Source of the DNA: JAIBDK01 sp965261915
Lineage (GTDB): Bacteria; Pseudomonadota; Gammaproteobacteria; Arenicellales; Poriferihabitantaceae
DNA length: 64,000 nucleotides
Reading direction: 5' to 3'
NCBI GenBank assembly: GCA_965261915.1
Contig: CBDHDW010000013.1
Location: 2,790,001 to 2,854,000 of the forward strand
Shown: positions 46,293-54,289 of the stretch, one piece after another
Numbering within the stretch: the stretch's first letter is position 1
Layout of the letters: every line of letters starts with the position of its first letter
Translations under genes and position numbers: made by a program
The notes under the pieces: model-generated
What the model was told of the DNA's origin: nothing
Database searches by the model: none
Seen by the model: only the letters and a program-made list of their open reading frames with translations

Positions 46293-47661
46293 TTTCGTTG
46301 CTCAATTCTGCTGTTAGATGGCGAGATATTTTGTTCATTTTAATAATAGTATCGTCAAAACTGGACATCGCCAAACCAAATTTATCTATATCACATTTTG
46401 TCGCACCTCCGTTTTCACAAATATAACCACTTACTTTATCTTCCGACAAAAGCATTTCTTTTTTGTAGTCTTTATGCTGTGCTAGGAAATTTTCTGTATC
46501 GGAAATGTTAGACAACATAATTAAATTGTTTATCTCTTTAATAAAATAATCACTGTGCGTTGTTACCAATACTTTCAAACCAGCCGATACACACATCGCT
46601 AAAAGCCGTGCCATGTGTATCTGGTTTTCAGGATTTAAGTGGCTTTCTGGTTCGTCAATAATTAATAATTGATCTTTTTTAGCGATACATTTTAGGAAAA
46701 AGTATAAATTGGTAAAACCTCTGGCAGAGGATGATGCTAAATGCAGGGGAATATCAAATTTATTATCTTTTGTACGTTGTTTAGATATTAGTTTAATTTC
46801 ATTTTCATCAACCCGATAATACGCATCCATCATATCTTTAATGTAGTCAAAAAGTTTATCGGTGTTGATTTCTGATGTTTCTTTTGAATGAATGCTTAAA
46901 TCTCTGACATAGTCTATATTATCCTGAATAGCGACGGCATAACGAGAGGAAAACCTATTTAGCACATCAAATGGAGCAAATTTACGCCCTTTTTCCCCTT
47001 CCATTTTTTGCAACATTTCAACAACACGATTTTTAGCCACATCCAACTCCTTATAAAATAGCGATATGCCAAATCGTTCGGCAGAAATAATAAATGCTGT
47101 CTTTTTAGCCAGCAACAGACCGACAAAAGTATCATTGACGATAGAGTCCATAATATAATCTGGAATCTTTTCTTTGGTGTTTAAGTTAAAAATCAATTCG
47201 CTGCCTTGACGATTAGCATGAATGGCACTCACATTATTATCACCCTTTCCATCAACTTTTACTCTCATTCCAAATTCAGTTTTATTGTCATCAATCTCAA
47301 AATCAATAGAAGTGTTTTTGAAATGCGGTTTATTAGAACGGAAAAACAAATGTAAATCATCAGAGTATTTGCTAGATAACTCCTTTATCATATTTTCTTT
47401 TAACACTTTAAATTGTGCATCTGTCATTGAAATAGTTGCAACACCTTGAGTTGATAATTGTTGTGTAATATCTTGTGTATAAGGGTGCATTGAAATAGTA
47501 TCCACATGATTATGATCAGACAGGTTATTTAAAAACCCATATATCGCATAAGAAATATAAGTTTTACCCGAATTATTTTTGCCCGCAATAATCGTTAGAT
47601 CATTTAGCTCTATTTCTGCGTTTTTGATTGGGCCTAAATTTTTAAATGTTGCTTTTAACAT
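46282..47661 (-). CDS. ABC-type AAA ATPase of a two-gene defence-like module
   Basis: 459 residues. Walker A IIAGKNNSGKTYISYAIYGF near residue 25, Walker B QLLIIDEPESHLNPENQIHM near 334, signature-like SSARGFTNLYFFLKCIAK, and H-loop LVTTHSDYFIKEINNL. This is the OLD/RecF-like ATPase type seen as the sensor in Septu, PARIS and related anti-phage systems. It has no nuclease domain of its own; the overlapping downstream gene probably supplies it. Confidence 0.8.
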   Translation of the reverse strand: MLKATFKNLGPIKNAEIELNDLTIIAGKNNSGKTYISYAIYGFLNNLSDHNHVDTISMHPYTQDITQQLSTQGVATISMTDAQFKVLKENMIKELSSKYSDDLHLFFRSNKPHFKNTSIDFEIDDNKTEFGMRVKVDGKGDNNVSAIHANRQGSELIFNLNTKEKIPDYIMDSIVNDTFVGLLLAKKTAFIISAERFGISLFYKELDVAKNRVVEMLQKMEGEKGRKFAPFDVLNRFSSRYAVAIQDNIDYVRDLSIHSKETSEINTDKLFDYIKDMMDAYYRVDENEIKLISKQRTKDNKFDIPLHLASSSARGFTNLYFFLKCIAKKDQLLIIDEPESHLNPENQIHMARLLAMCVSAGLKVLVTTHSDYFIKEINNLIMLSNISDTENFLAQHKDYKKEMLLSEDKVSGYICENGGATKCDIDKFGLAMSSFDDTIIKMNKISRHLTAELSNENDD

Positions 47662-47734
47662 GTTGTTTTACCTAAATAATCTATATTTTATAGTCATAAA
47701 TCTACAAATATTTCCTGTTTCCTATTATATGCCA

Positions 47735-47832
47735 TTCTCAATAATGTTTATTTCATCATCGGTGAGGTCATAAAATTTATAGACCATCTTGTCTATTTGG
47801 CTTTCAATAGGCTTGACTGCTGTTCTATTCGT
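47735..47832 (-). repeat. 3'-end scar c
   Basis: Minus-strand translation AVKPIESQIDKMVYKFYDLT, DDEINIIEN. Nearly identical to scar b (48559-48652) over about 90 bp. It precedes the AAA/PD-(D/E)XK module. Confidence 0.7.
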
Positions 47833-47890
47833 ATCACTTTATTCATCATCCCCGCAAATCTATATTCGTTATTCCTGAGCCCACCAACCC

Positions 47891-48176
47891 CGTCATTCCT
47901 GCACCGTTCCGTCATTCCTGCACCGTTCCGTCATTCCTGTACCGTCCCGTCATTTCTGCACCGTTCCGTCATTCCTGCACCGTTCCGTCATTCCTGCACC
48001 GTTCCGTCATTCCTGCACCGTTCCGTCATTCCTGCACTCGTTCCGTCATTCCTGCACCGTTCCGTCATTCCTGCACCGTTCCGTCATTCCTGTACCGTTC
48101 CGTCATTCCTGTACCGTCCCGTCATTTCTGCACCGTTCCGTCATTCCTGCACCGTTCCGTCATTCCTGCACCGTTC
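47891..48176. repeat. 19-bp tandem array, 15 units
   Basis: Fifteen units of CGTCATTCCTGCACCGTTC, one with a 1-base insertion (unit 8). Units 3-4 and 12-13 carry the same variants (TGTACCGTCC then CATTTCTG), suggesting a nine-unit higher-order duplication. The array ends in a full REP-like palindrome at 48177-48202, so it seems to have grown from half of that palindrome. It is open in one frame, but the resulting peptide is a by-product. Confidence 0.95.
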
Positions 48177-48202
48177 CGTCATTCCTGCGAAAGCAGGAAT
48201 CC
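48177..48202. repeat. 26-bp inverted repeat, left of the GIY-YIG gene
   Basis: CGTCATTCCTGCGAAAGCAG followed by GAATCC; an exact reverse complement of 48512-48537. Internally palindromic (ATTCCTGC-gaaa-GCAGGAAT). It lies two bases beyond the ancestral stop of the GIY-YIG gene. Confidence 0.9.
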
Positions 48203-48204
48203 AG

Positions 48205-48510
48205 TCAAGCTAAATCTTTATATAAATCCTTCCAATACGGGTTCTTATCTTCAATCAGCTTCAGTTTCCATGCTCACTTCCATTTCTTGATTTGCTTTTC
48301 GCGCGTAATCGCCGCATACCTATCGCCATGCAACTCGAAATAGACCAAAAGGGTCATATTATATTTCTCGCTAAATCCTTTGACCAAATGATTTTTATGT
48401 TCCCAAATTCGTTTGATTAAATCTGAAGTAACGCCAGTGTATAAGGTGCCATTAGGCTGACTTGCCAGAATGTAAACGGCGGGTTGTTTATGGCTCATGG
48501 CATTAGTCAT
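48205..48510 (-). pseudogene. GIY-YIG nuclease-family gene with a premature TGA
   Basis: The start (48510) reads PAVYILASQPNGTLYTGVTS, DLIKRIWEHKNHLVKGF, matching single-domain GIY-YIG proteins (VYI...LYTGVT motif and the conserved Arg in IKRIWEHK). After REKQIKKWK there is a TGA at 48276-48274. The same frame continues AWKLKLIEDKNPYWKDLYKD to a stop at 48207-48205, which would give the normal length of about 100 residues. A CGA-to-TGA change is the simple explanation. The shortened 78-residue protein lacks the last helix but keeps the core, so partial function is possible. Confidence 0.85.
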
Positions 48511-48511
48511 T

Positions 48512-48537
48512 GGATTCCTGCTTTCGCAGGAATGACG
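48512..48537. repeat. 26-bp inverted repeat, right of the GIY-YIG gene
   Basis: GGATTCCTGCTTTCGCAGGA followed by ATGACG; a perfect inverse of 48177-48202. It begins two bases upstream of the GIY-YIG start codon. Confidence 0.9.
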
Positions 48538-48558
48538 GGGTCAAGGGTGGCGTTATTT

Positions 48559-48652
48559 TCAATAATACCAATCTCATTATCGGTGAGGTCATAAAATTTA
48601 TAAACCATCTTGTCTATTTGGCTTTCAATATGCTTGACTGCTGTTTTATTCG
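48559..48652 (-). repeat. 3'-end scar b
   Basis: Minus-strand translation ESQIDKMVYKFYDLTDNEIG, IIEN. Same family as the end of the gene at 49931-53443 and almost identical to scar c. It lies just upstream of the GIY-YIG unit. Confidence 0.7.
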
Positions 48653-48749
48653 TTTATACAAAACACGCTTTTCTTATAAACGTTATCAAAACGTTTATAA
48701 ATTTTGTAATATTTTAATCAGCACAACATTTTCTTTCCATTATCTTGGT

Positions 48750-49934
48750 TTATTTTTTTATGCGTTTTAGTAGTTCATCAATTGCTGTTATCGATTCTTG
48801 TTGATTTTTACGCATTGAGTAGGCGATGCTCTCAATTATTTTGGGTATGAAATTCTGATAATGTGGATTATCTTTAGTTTGTTGTATCTTTTCAAACATC
48901 TTTGCCATCGCCAATCGGTTGCTGGCTTCAATGCGTAGCTGTTTGGCGTTGGTGTATTGGCGGATGATAATAAACGTAATGACTGATAGGAAAATATAGA
49001 GGGGATACACAATTTTATAGTCTGCTTTAAGACAGAAAATTAAATACAACAAACCACCGAAAACAACAATGACCATCACAATACTTGCACAAAGCCAAAC
49101 TGTCTCTCCTTTTTTATATTCATCCCTTAACTCTTTGAAAATCTCTTGGAAATTTTGAACTTCTGTAACTTTCTCCTCTGTTTTTTTAACTTGCTCCTTT
49201 GGAATAACAGTCGGGTCTAATTCATTGGCATCTTTAAAATCTTGTATAGCCTTTTGTTCTTTGCCTATGCTTCGATAAGCCACACCACGATTATAAAAAG
49301 CTATCGCAAAGTTAAGGTTTAATTCAATGGCTTTATCAAAATCTTGAATGGCAAGGTCAAATTCACCTTTGTTATAATAAGCTACCCCACGATTGTTAAA
49401 AGCATCGGCAGGCTTGGGGCCTAAGTCAATGGCTTGGTTAAAATCTTTAATAGCCTTGTCAATTTCGCCTTTCTTTTCATACGCTAAACCACGATTGTTA
49501 AAAGCATCAGAATTTTTAGGGTCTAATACGATGGCTTGGTTAAAATCTTGAATGGCTCGGTCAAATTTGCCTTGCTTGTCATAGGTCAAGCCACGATTGC
49601 TAAAAGCCCCTGCAAACTCTGGGTCTAATGCAATGGCTTGGTTAAAATCTTGAATGGCTCGGTCAAATTCGCCTTTATTGCCATAAGCCGCGCCACGATT
49701 GTTAAAAGCAGCAACAAGTTTAGGGTCTAATGCAATGGCTTGGTTAAAATCTTGAATGGCTCGGTCAAATTTGCCTTGCTTGTCATAGGTCAAGCCACGA
49801 CTGTTAAAAGCCCCTGCAAACTCTGGGTCTAATGCAATGGCTTTGTCATAATCTTGAATGGCTTGGTCAAATTCACCTACTTTAAGATGTACATCACCTT
49901 TCTCAAAAAATTTTATTGCTTGTTCTTTACTCAT
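48750..49934 (-). CDS. TPR protein with C-terminal membrane segments
   Basis: 394 residues. Seven TPR units of 34 residues fill positions about 1-240 (AFNNRGLAYEKKGEIDKAIK type), so similar at DNA level that recent unit duplication is likely. Two hydrophobic helices follow: TVWLCASIVMVIVVFGGLLY and IVYPLYIFLSVITFIIIRQY. The C-terminal cytoplasmic helical part (ASNRLAMAKMFEKIQQTKDN) has no domain I know. Its start overlaps the restriction-methylase stop (ATGA), so it belongs to the five-gene operon. A membrane effector or scaffold role is inference. Confidence 0.8.
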   Translation of the reverse strand: MSKEQAIKFFEKGDVHLKVGEFDQAIQDYDKAIALDPEFAGAFNSRGLTYDKQGKFDRAIQDFNQAIALDPKLVAAFNNRGAAYGNKGEFDRAIQDFNQAIALDPEFAGAFSNRGLTYDKQGKFDRAIQDFNQAIVLDPKNSDAFNNRGLAYEKKGEIDKAIKDFNQAIDLGPKPADAFNNRGVAYYNKGEFDLAIQDFDKAIELNLNFAIAFYNRGVAYRSIGKEQKAIQDFKDANELDPTVIPKEQVKKTEEKVTEVQNFQEIFKELRDEYKKGETVWLCASIVMVIVVFGGLLYLIFCLKADYKIVYPLYIFLSVITFIIIRQYTNAKQLRIEASNRLAMAKMFEKIQQTKDNPHYQNFIPKIIESIAYSMRKNQQESITAIDELLKRIKK

Positions 49935-52900
49935 TTTGTTTCCTCAATAATTTTAATCTCATCATCGGTGAGGTCATAAAGTTTATACACCATCTGGTCG
50001 ATTTGGGTTTCCAGTGTGCTGGTGTCTTGCCCCTGTTGTTTAGCGGTAAGGATTTTATCCACTAATGCTATAAACGGTTGTTGTGCTGGTTTTGATATTT
50101 TCGGGATGGGAATATTAACTAAAGGTTCCTTATCTATTTGATAGTTATTTCCTTGCATTTTGCCTTTGTAACGCAACCAGAAGGCAACTAATTTAGAGTT
50201 TAAAAGAGCCGTTAAATATTTAAGGTTGAAACGGCTAGTTTTTATCACATAGAATGTTGCTGATAAATAACTATCAAAATCTACATAAGTAAAAATAGGT
50301 TCGGAAGGGCATTTACGCTGAACAGCAATTTTCTCACCAATAAAGAATTTCTCTTTTCTCGCCCTATGTAAGCCATAAGGTTTATTGTCGGACGTAATAA
50401 TTCCCTGAAATTTATCTAAATGTTTTTTTAAGTTTGGGAATCTATCAAGAGAACCTGCTTTGTTATAACTCGAATCGGTATATATTATAAATTTATCATC
50501 GCTTTTCTGCGGATAATATTTTTGAAATTTGCTTGTGTCAGAATAGTATCTTTTTAAAAATTTCTTTTCCTCTTCGGTTAAATTTAATTCCTGTAATTCA
50601 CTATGATTTATCCCAAAGATACCGTCCCCGACACTAAAAGTAGAATCAAGATTAAGCAACATTTTTTTTGTTACAAAGTCGTAATGAGGATGAATACCAT
50701 TAGCTACTTCATTTTCCATCAAATAATCAATATCATTATTCAGAACTGAATTCAGGACATTATCAATTCTCGGATTATTAAAAGTTATTAAAGAACCGTA
50801 ATAAAGAGAACTATCAAAATTCAATGTGTATTTTTCGCCTAGATCATCATCAGCATTAAAAGATAAAAAATCTGAAAGTTGTTTTTGCTTTATTGAATCA
50901 TCTTTCAGTAAAGAATATTTCAATGGGTAACACTTGCTCGGCATTTCTTTTTTTAGCAGATAAGTCATAGTTTGTATTCCTGCCGATTTGAATACTTTGT
51001 AATTTCGAAAATCTGTAAATGACTTTATTTCAGTTTCCCTTAGCACTTTATTTCTAAAAATAGAAGCCCCAGCACTTGTTGTCCAATTATTTTGTGCAAT
51101 AAAACACTCAATACCTTTTTGCTTTAGTAAATCTAAACTTACGCAAGCAAAACCGTACCACAAGTCCATTTTTCCTTGATAGTATTTTGAGGTTCTAAAC
51201 CCATTAAATGCTTCTTTGTTCGTGTATTCTTTAATATAAGGCGGATTACCAATCACAATATCAAAGCCATTCACGCCAAATTGCCACTCGGGATTAAACC
51301 AATCGGCGATGGCGTTTTGATTGTATAAATCCCAATGAACGATTCTTTTTATGCTGGTTTCACCGGCTGGTGTGATGGCGCTTTCGTTTAATTCTGCCAG
51401 CATGTGCTCACGCAGGGCTTTGTCTTTAGCTCGGTATTTGCGTTTGGTGGTTAAGGTCTTGGCACTAAAATACTTGTGCCTGACTTGGGCTAATTGTTGT
51501 TGTAGTCTCTCGATGCTAACTTCAAATAGGTCGTTTTGCTTTGGCATCTCGCCCAAAGGCAACAAACTATTCGCAACAATAAACTTGGTTTCTAAATTCG
51601 GCAGGGCTTTGATTCCGTAATTATCGACTTTGTTTTTGTTGGGGCTTTGTTCAATGGTCAGGCTGATAAAAAAGCGCAGCTTGCAGATTTGAATGGCGAT
51701 GGGTTGAATGTCCACGCCATAAATACAGTTTTCTATCAACATTAATTTCTTGCCATAGGCGTTATGCTGATTTTGTTGAGAAAAAACCTGCTCTATCGCC
51801 GCTATGGCACTGGCGCAACTGGCTTCATCGGGGATTTGTTCTGCCTTGTCGATTTGCTGTTGTTTGAAATGAGTGTTTTCTGCATCCACTTTTTCTAAAA
51901 TCAGCACCAGCCGTTGCAATATGCCCATCGGATACGCACCACTGCCCACCGCTGGGTCAAGGATTTTTAGCCCATCTATGGCATAAATCAGGGCTTTTGT
52001 TTGTTGCTTATCGAGGGCGTTTTCTTGTTCGGTGAATTCAGCGTCAACAAACAGGGCATTGATTTGCTCGTCTGTTAGGTCGGTGTGCTGGTGAAAATGC
52101 TGTTTCAGGCTTTCATCGACCATATAATTGACAATTTCACGCGGGGTGTAAAAACTGCCGGTGGCTTTGCGCGCCTGCTGTCCGGTTTCCGGGTTATAAC
52201 TGGCGAGCAGGTTTTCAAACACCTTGCCCAATAGCTCGGGGTCAAGGGCGACTTCAACATCCAACGGCGTGCTTTCCTCAACGGTGAATTGGTATTGATT
52301 GAACAAGTCAATCAAGCCTAAATCCTGCTTATCGTCCTGCTTATTGTCATTGAAAATAGTGTCCTTGAAAAATAGGTGATTATGAAAAACCAATTCATTA
52401 TCAGCCCTATCGGAAAAGCCATCAATGCGAATGGCACTGCCTATCGGGCGAATCGTTTTATCATTATCGTAAGCCTGTTTTTCCTCATCGCTTGCCTCTC
52501 GGTCTAAGCATTCAAACAAGCCGCCGTTTAGGAACGGTGCTTGGTCAAATAAAGCGATAATTTTGTCTTTATCCGAATCGATGAAATAATCTTGATAGCG
52601 GTAGATATTGGTGACCAGATAATTGGTGCTATTTGCCGCTCCGTTGGTTGTGTTGCGAAAACTACGCTCGGTGACCGGACGGTTGAGGGTGGCAAAAAAC
52701 AGATTTTGCAGAATCGCCTTGTAAAAACTGCTGGGCTGTTCGTAATCGATCAGCGTTTGTAATTTATCTTTATCAAATAAATCCGCCTTGATTAGCCCCT
52801 TCTCTTTGATAAACCAGATGAATAACAACCGCGTCAACAGGCGAATCAGGCTGGTTTGGCTGTGGTTTTCGGCTTGCTCGTCATTGGGAAATACGACTTG

Positions 52901-53443
52901 GCATTGTGCTTTTTCATACCAGCGATACAGTTTGTCGTAAAATTCCTTGTTCAGCTCTTCAACAGAAAAAGCGGTTTTTAAGTCTTCTAGCGTGGATTGC
53001 TTGTGAAGTTGTTCAAAACGCTCTATTGCGGTTCTGGTTTTGGCGTTCTCACCTAACAGATAGGTAAAGCGTTTGCTGGCGGTTTTCTCTGTAGTTACGC
53101 CAGTATCGGTGAAACGATATTCAATGGCAACAAAACTAAATCGCCATTGTTTGTTTTCATCATCCACATAAACCGCTAAAGCACCGTCTTCGCTGCCAAT
53201 TTGCTTGGCAACCAGATTGCGTAATTGCACACGGTTTCTGCTTAATTGGGTGTTGGGCTTGATATGAATTTCAAAGACGGGCAACGATTTCCCGTCTTGG
53301 CTGGTAACGGTACCGAGTTGTTGGAGGGATTCAACATCGTTATTGTCTATAACGATAGGCACAAGGTGCTTGGCAAAATTGAATTTATCTGCCAGAAAAT
53401 CAAGGTAATTTCCTCGGTCATAGGCTTGGTTGAGGAAGTTCAT
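49931..53443 (-). CDS. Type IIG-like (Eco57I class) restriction-methylase
   Basis: 1170 residues. FYTPREIVNYMVDESLKQHF near residue 431 opens the methylase domain, motif I is LDPAVGSGAYPMGILQRLVL near 494, and the catalytic motif IV is IVIGNPPYIKEYTNKEAF near 731. The C-terminal 400 residues contain TaqI/Eco57I-like specificity elements (LLNSKLVAFWLRYKGKMQGN, YQIDKEPLVNIPIPKIS) and end in MVYKLYDLTDDEIKIIEE. The N-terminal 400 residues may hold a nuclease, but I see no clear catalytic motif. It would methylate adenine in a specific site and possibly cut unmodified DNA. Start overlaps the receiver-HEPN stop (TAATG) and stop overlaps the TPR start (ATGA). Confidence 0.85.
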   Translation of the reverse strand: MNFLNQAYDRGNYLDFLADKFNFAKHLVPIVIDNNDVESLQQLGTVTSQDGKSLPVFEIHIKPNTQLSRNRVQLRNLVAKQIGSEDGALAVYVDDENKQWRFSFVAIEYRFTDTGVTTEKTASKRFTYLLGENAKTRTAIERFEQLHKQSTLEDLKTAFSVEELNKEFYDKLYRWYEKAQCQVVFPNDEQAENHSQTSLIRLLTRLLFIWFIKEKGLIKADLFDKDKLQTLIDYEQPSSFYKAILQNLFFATLNRPVTERSFRNTTNGAANSTNYLVTNIYRYQDYFIDSDKDKIIALFDQAPFLNGGLFECLDREASDEEKQAYDNDKTIRPIGSAIRIDGFSDRADNELVFHNHLFFKDTIFNDNKQDDKQDLGLIDLFNQYQFTVEESTPLDVEVALDPELLGKVFENLLASYNPETGQQARKATGSFYTPREIVNYMVDESLKQHFHQHTDLTDEQINALFVDAEFTEQENALDKQQTKALIYAIDGLKILDPAVGSGAYPMGILQRLVLILEKVDAENTHFKQQQIDKAEQIPDEASCASAIAAIEQVFSQQNQHNAYGKKLMLIENCIYGVDIQPIAIQICKLRFFISLTIEQSPNKNKVDNYGIKALPNLETKFIVANSLLPLGEMPKQNDLFEVSIERLQQQLAQVRHKYFSAKTLTTKRKYRAKDKALREHMLAELNESAITPAGETSIKRIVHWDLYNQNAIADWFNPEWQFGVNGFDIVIGNPPYIKEYTNKEAFNGFRTSKYYQGKMDLWYGFACVSLDLLKQKGIECFIAQNNWTTSAGASIFRNKVLRETEIKSFTDFRNYKVFKSAGIQTMTYLLKKEMPSKCYPLKYSLLKDDSIKQKQLSDFLSFNADDDLGEKYTLNFDSSLYYGSLITFNNPRIDNVLNSVLNNDIDYLMENEVANGIHPHYDFVTKKMLLNLDSTFSVGDGIFGINHSELQELNLTEEEKKFLKRYYSDTSKFQKYYPQKSDDKFIIYTDSSYNKAGSLDRFPNLKKHLDKFQGIITSDNKPYGLHRARKEKFFIGEKIAVQRKCPSEPIFTYVDFDSYLSATFYVIKTSRFNLKYLTALLNSKLVAFWLRYKGKMQGNNYQIDKEPLVNIPIPKISKPAQQPFIALVDKILTAKQQGQDTSTLETQIDQMVYKLYDLTDDEIKIIEETK

Positions 53444-54288
53444 TACCTTCTCTGTGCATTTTTAATGGCGATAATAAGATGGTCAATTTCCTCTATGTAA
53501 GAGGTCAAATCCGAAAAACATTTCAATTTCTTCAGGGTCGAGTTGCCTTGCAAATCGACAAATGCATTTATTTCAGTGTGAGCGATATGATTTCTTGATT
53601 CATTAAACTTGGATATTTTGGTATTATTTTCGTTCAAATTAAACGTCTTTTTTACTATTTTATGTTTTGAACTAAAGGCTAATTCTTTTAGTACCTCCTC
53701 TTTCACGTCATCTTCTATGCCAATTTTTTCACCAAAAGCGTACTCCACTTCCAGATGCTTTTTAATGATTTGTTCTTTGATATGGCTTAACAAGGACACA
53801 CCTACTAGCTCTTGTTTTTGTTCTGGTGTGATAACATTTTTTTCAGAGAATACTGCAACGGTATATTTGTTTGGATAGCTTCTATCCAACATTTGTTGCA
53901 AGCCATCTTTTATACTAGAATGTTGATCGATATATTTGCTATTGATTAAGAAAGAAATACTGTTTTCACTCAAGTTTTTATCCAATTTATCCAAAATACC
54001 GGCTATTTTTCCAATGATATTTTTAACATCACTGTTATCATTTATGCCTGTAAGGTGCAAATCACAAATAACATGTTTTACCTTTGAAATTTGATGATTC
54101 TCTAATTTTTCTAAATCATCTATCTCACCAGTTGACCAGATTACTTTTAAGTTTTCTCTGGTCAACTCAAAATAAAGTGGCATTATGGTTTTATGCCAAG
54201 AAGAGTGATTTTCAGATCCTACCACCAAACCATCAAACAAAGACTCCCCGGAAAAATCATCATCAATTATCAAAATGTCATATAGCAT
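53443..54288 (-). CDS. Receiver-like domain fused to a HEPN-like domain
   Basis: 281 residues. N-terminal half: acid pocket ILIIDDDFSGE (residues 6-16), candidate phospho-acceptor Asp76 in HVICDLHLTG, Ser in LINSKYIDQ and Lys in VAVFSEKNVI. These are the pocket positions of response-regulator receivers. C-terminal half: helical, with RNHIAH near residue 232, an R-x4-H motif of HEPN ribonucleases. No DNA-binding domain is present. Directly downstream (1-bp gap, GGAG in the previous gene) of the double ATPase with kinase features, so phosphotransfer controlling a HEPN effector is an attractive reading. All function is inferred. Confidence 0.6.
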   Translation of the reverse strand: MLYDILIIDDDFSGESLFDGLVVGSENHSSWHKTIMPLYFELTRENLKVIWSTGEIDDLEKLENHQISKVKHVICDLHLTGINDNSDVKNIIGKIAGILDKLDKNLSENSISFLINSKYIDQHSSIKDGLQQMLDRSYPNKYTVAVFSEKNVITPEQKQELVGVSLLSHIKEQIIKKHLEVEYAFGEKIGIEDDVKEEVLKELAFSSKHKIVKKTFNLNENNTKISKFNESRNHIAHTEINAFVDLQGNSTLKKLKCFSDLTSYIEEIDHLIIAIKNAQRR

Positions 54289-54289
54289 G

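Noticed and set aside
47891..48176. Possible CRISPR array
   Set aside because: Units are directly adjacent with no unique spacers and no cas genes are nearby.
47797..48213. Open frame encoding a repetitive His/Ser/Phe/Pro-rich peptide
   Set aside because: It is the read-through of the 19-bp tandem array; no start context, no family, and the repeat explains the periodicity.
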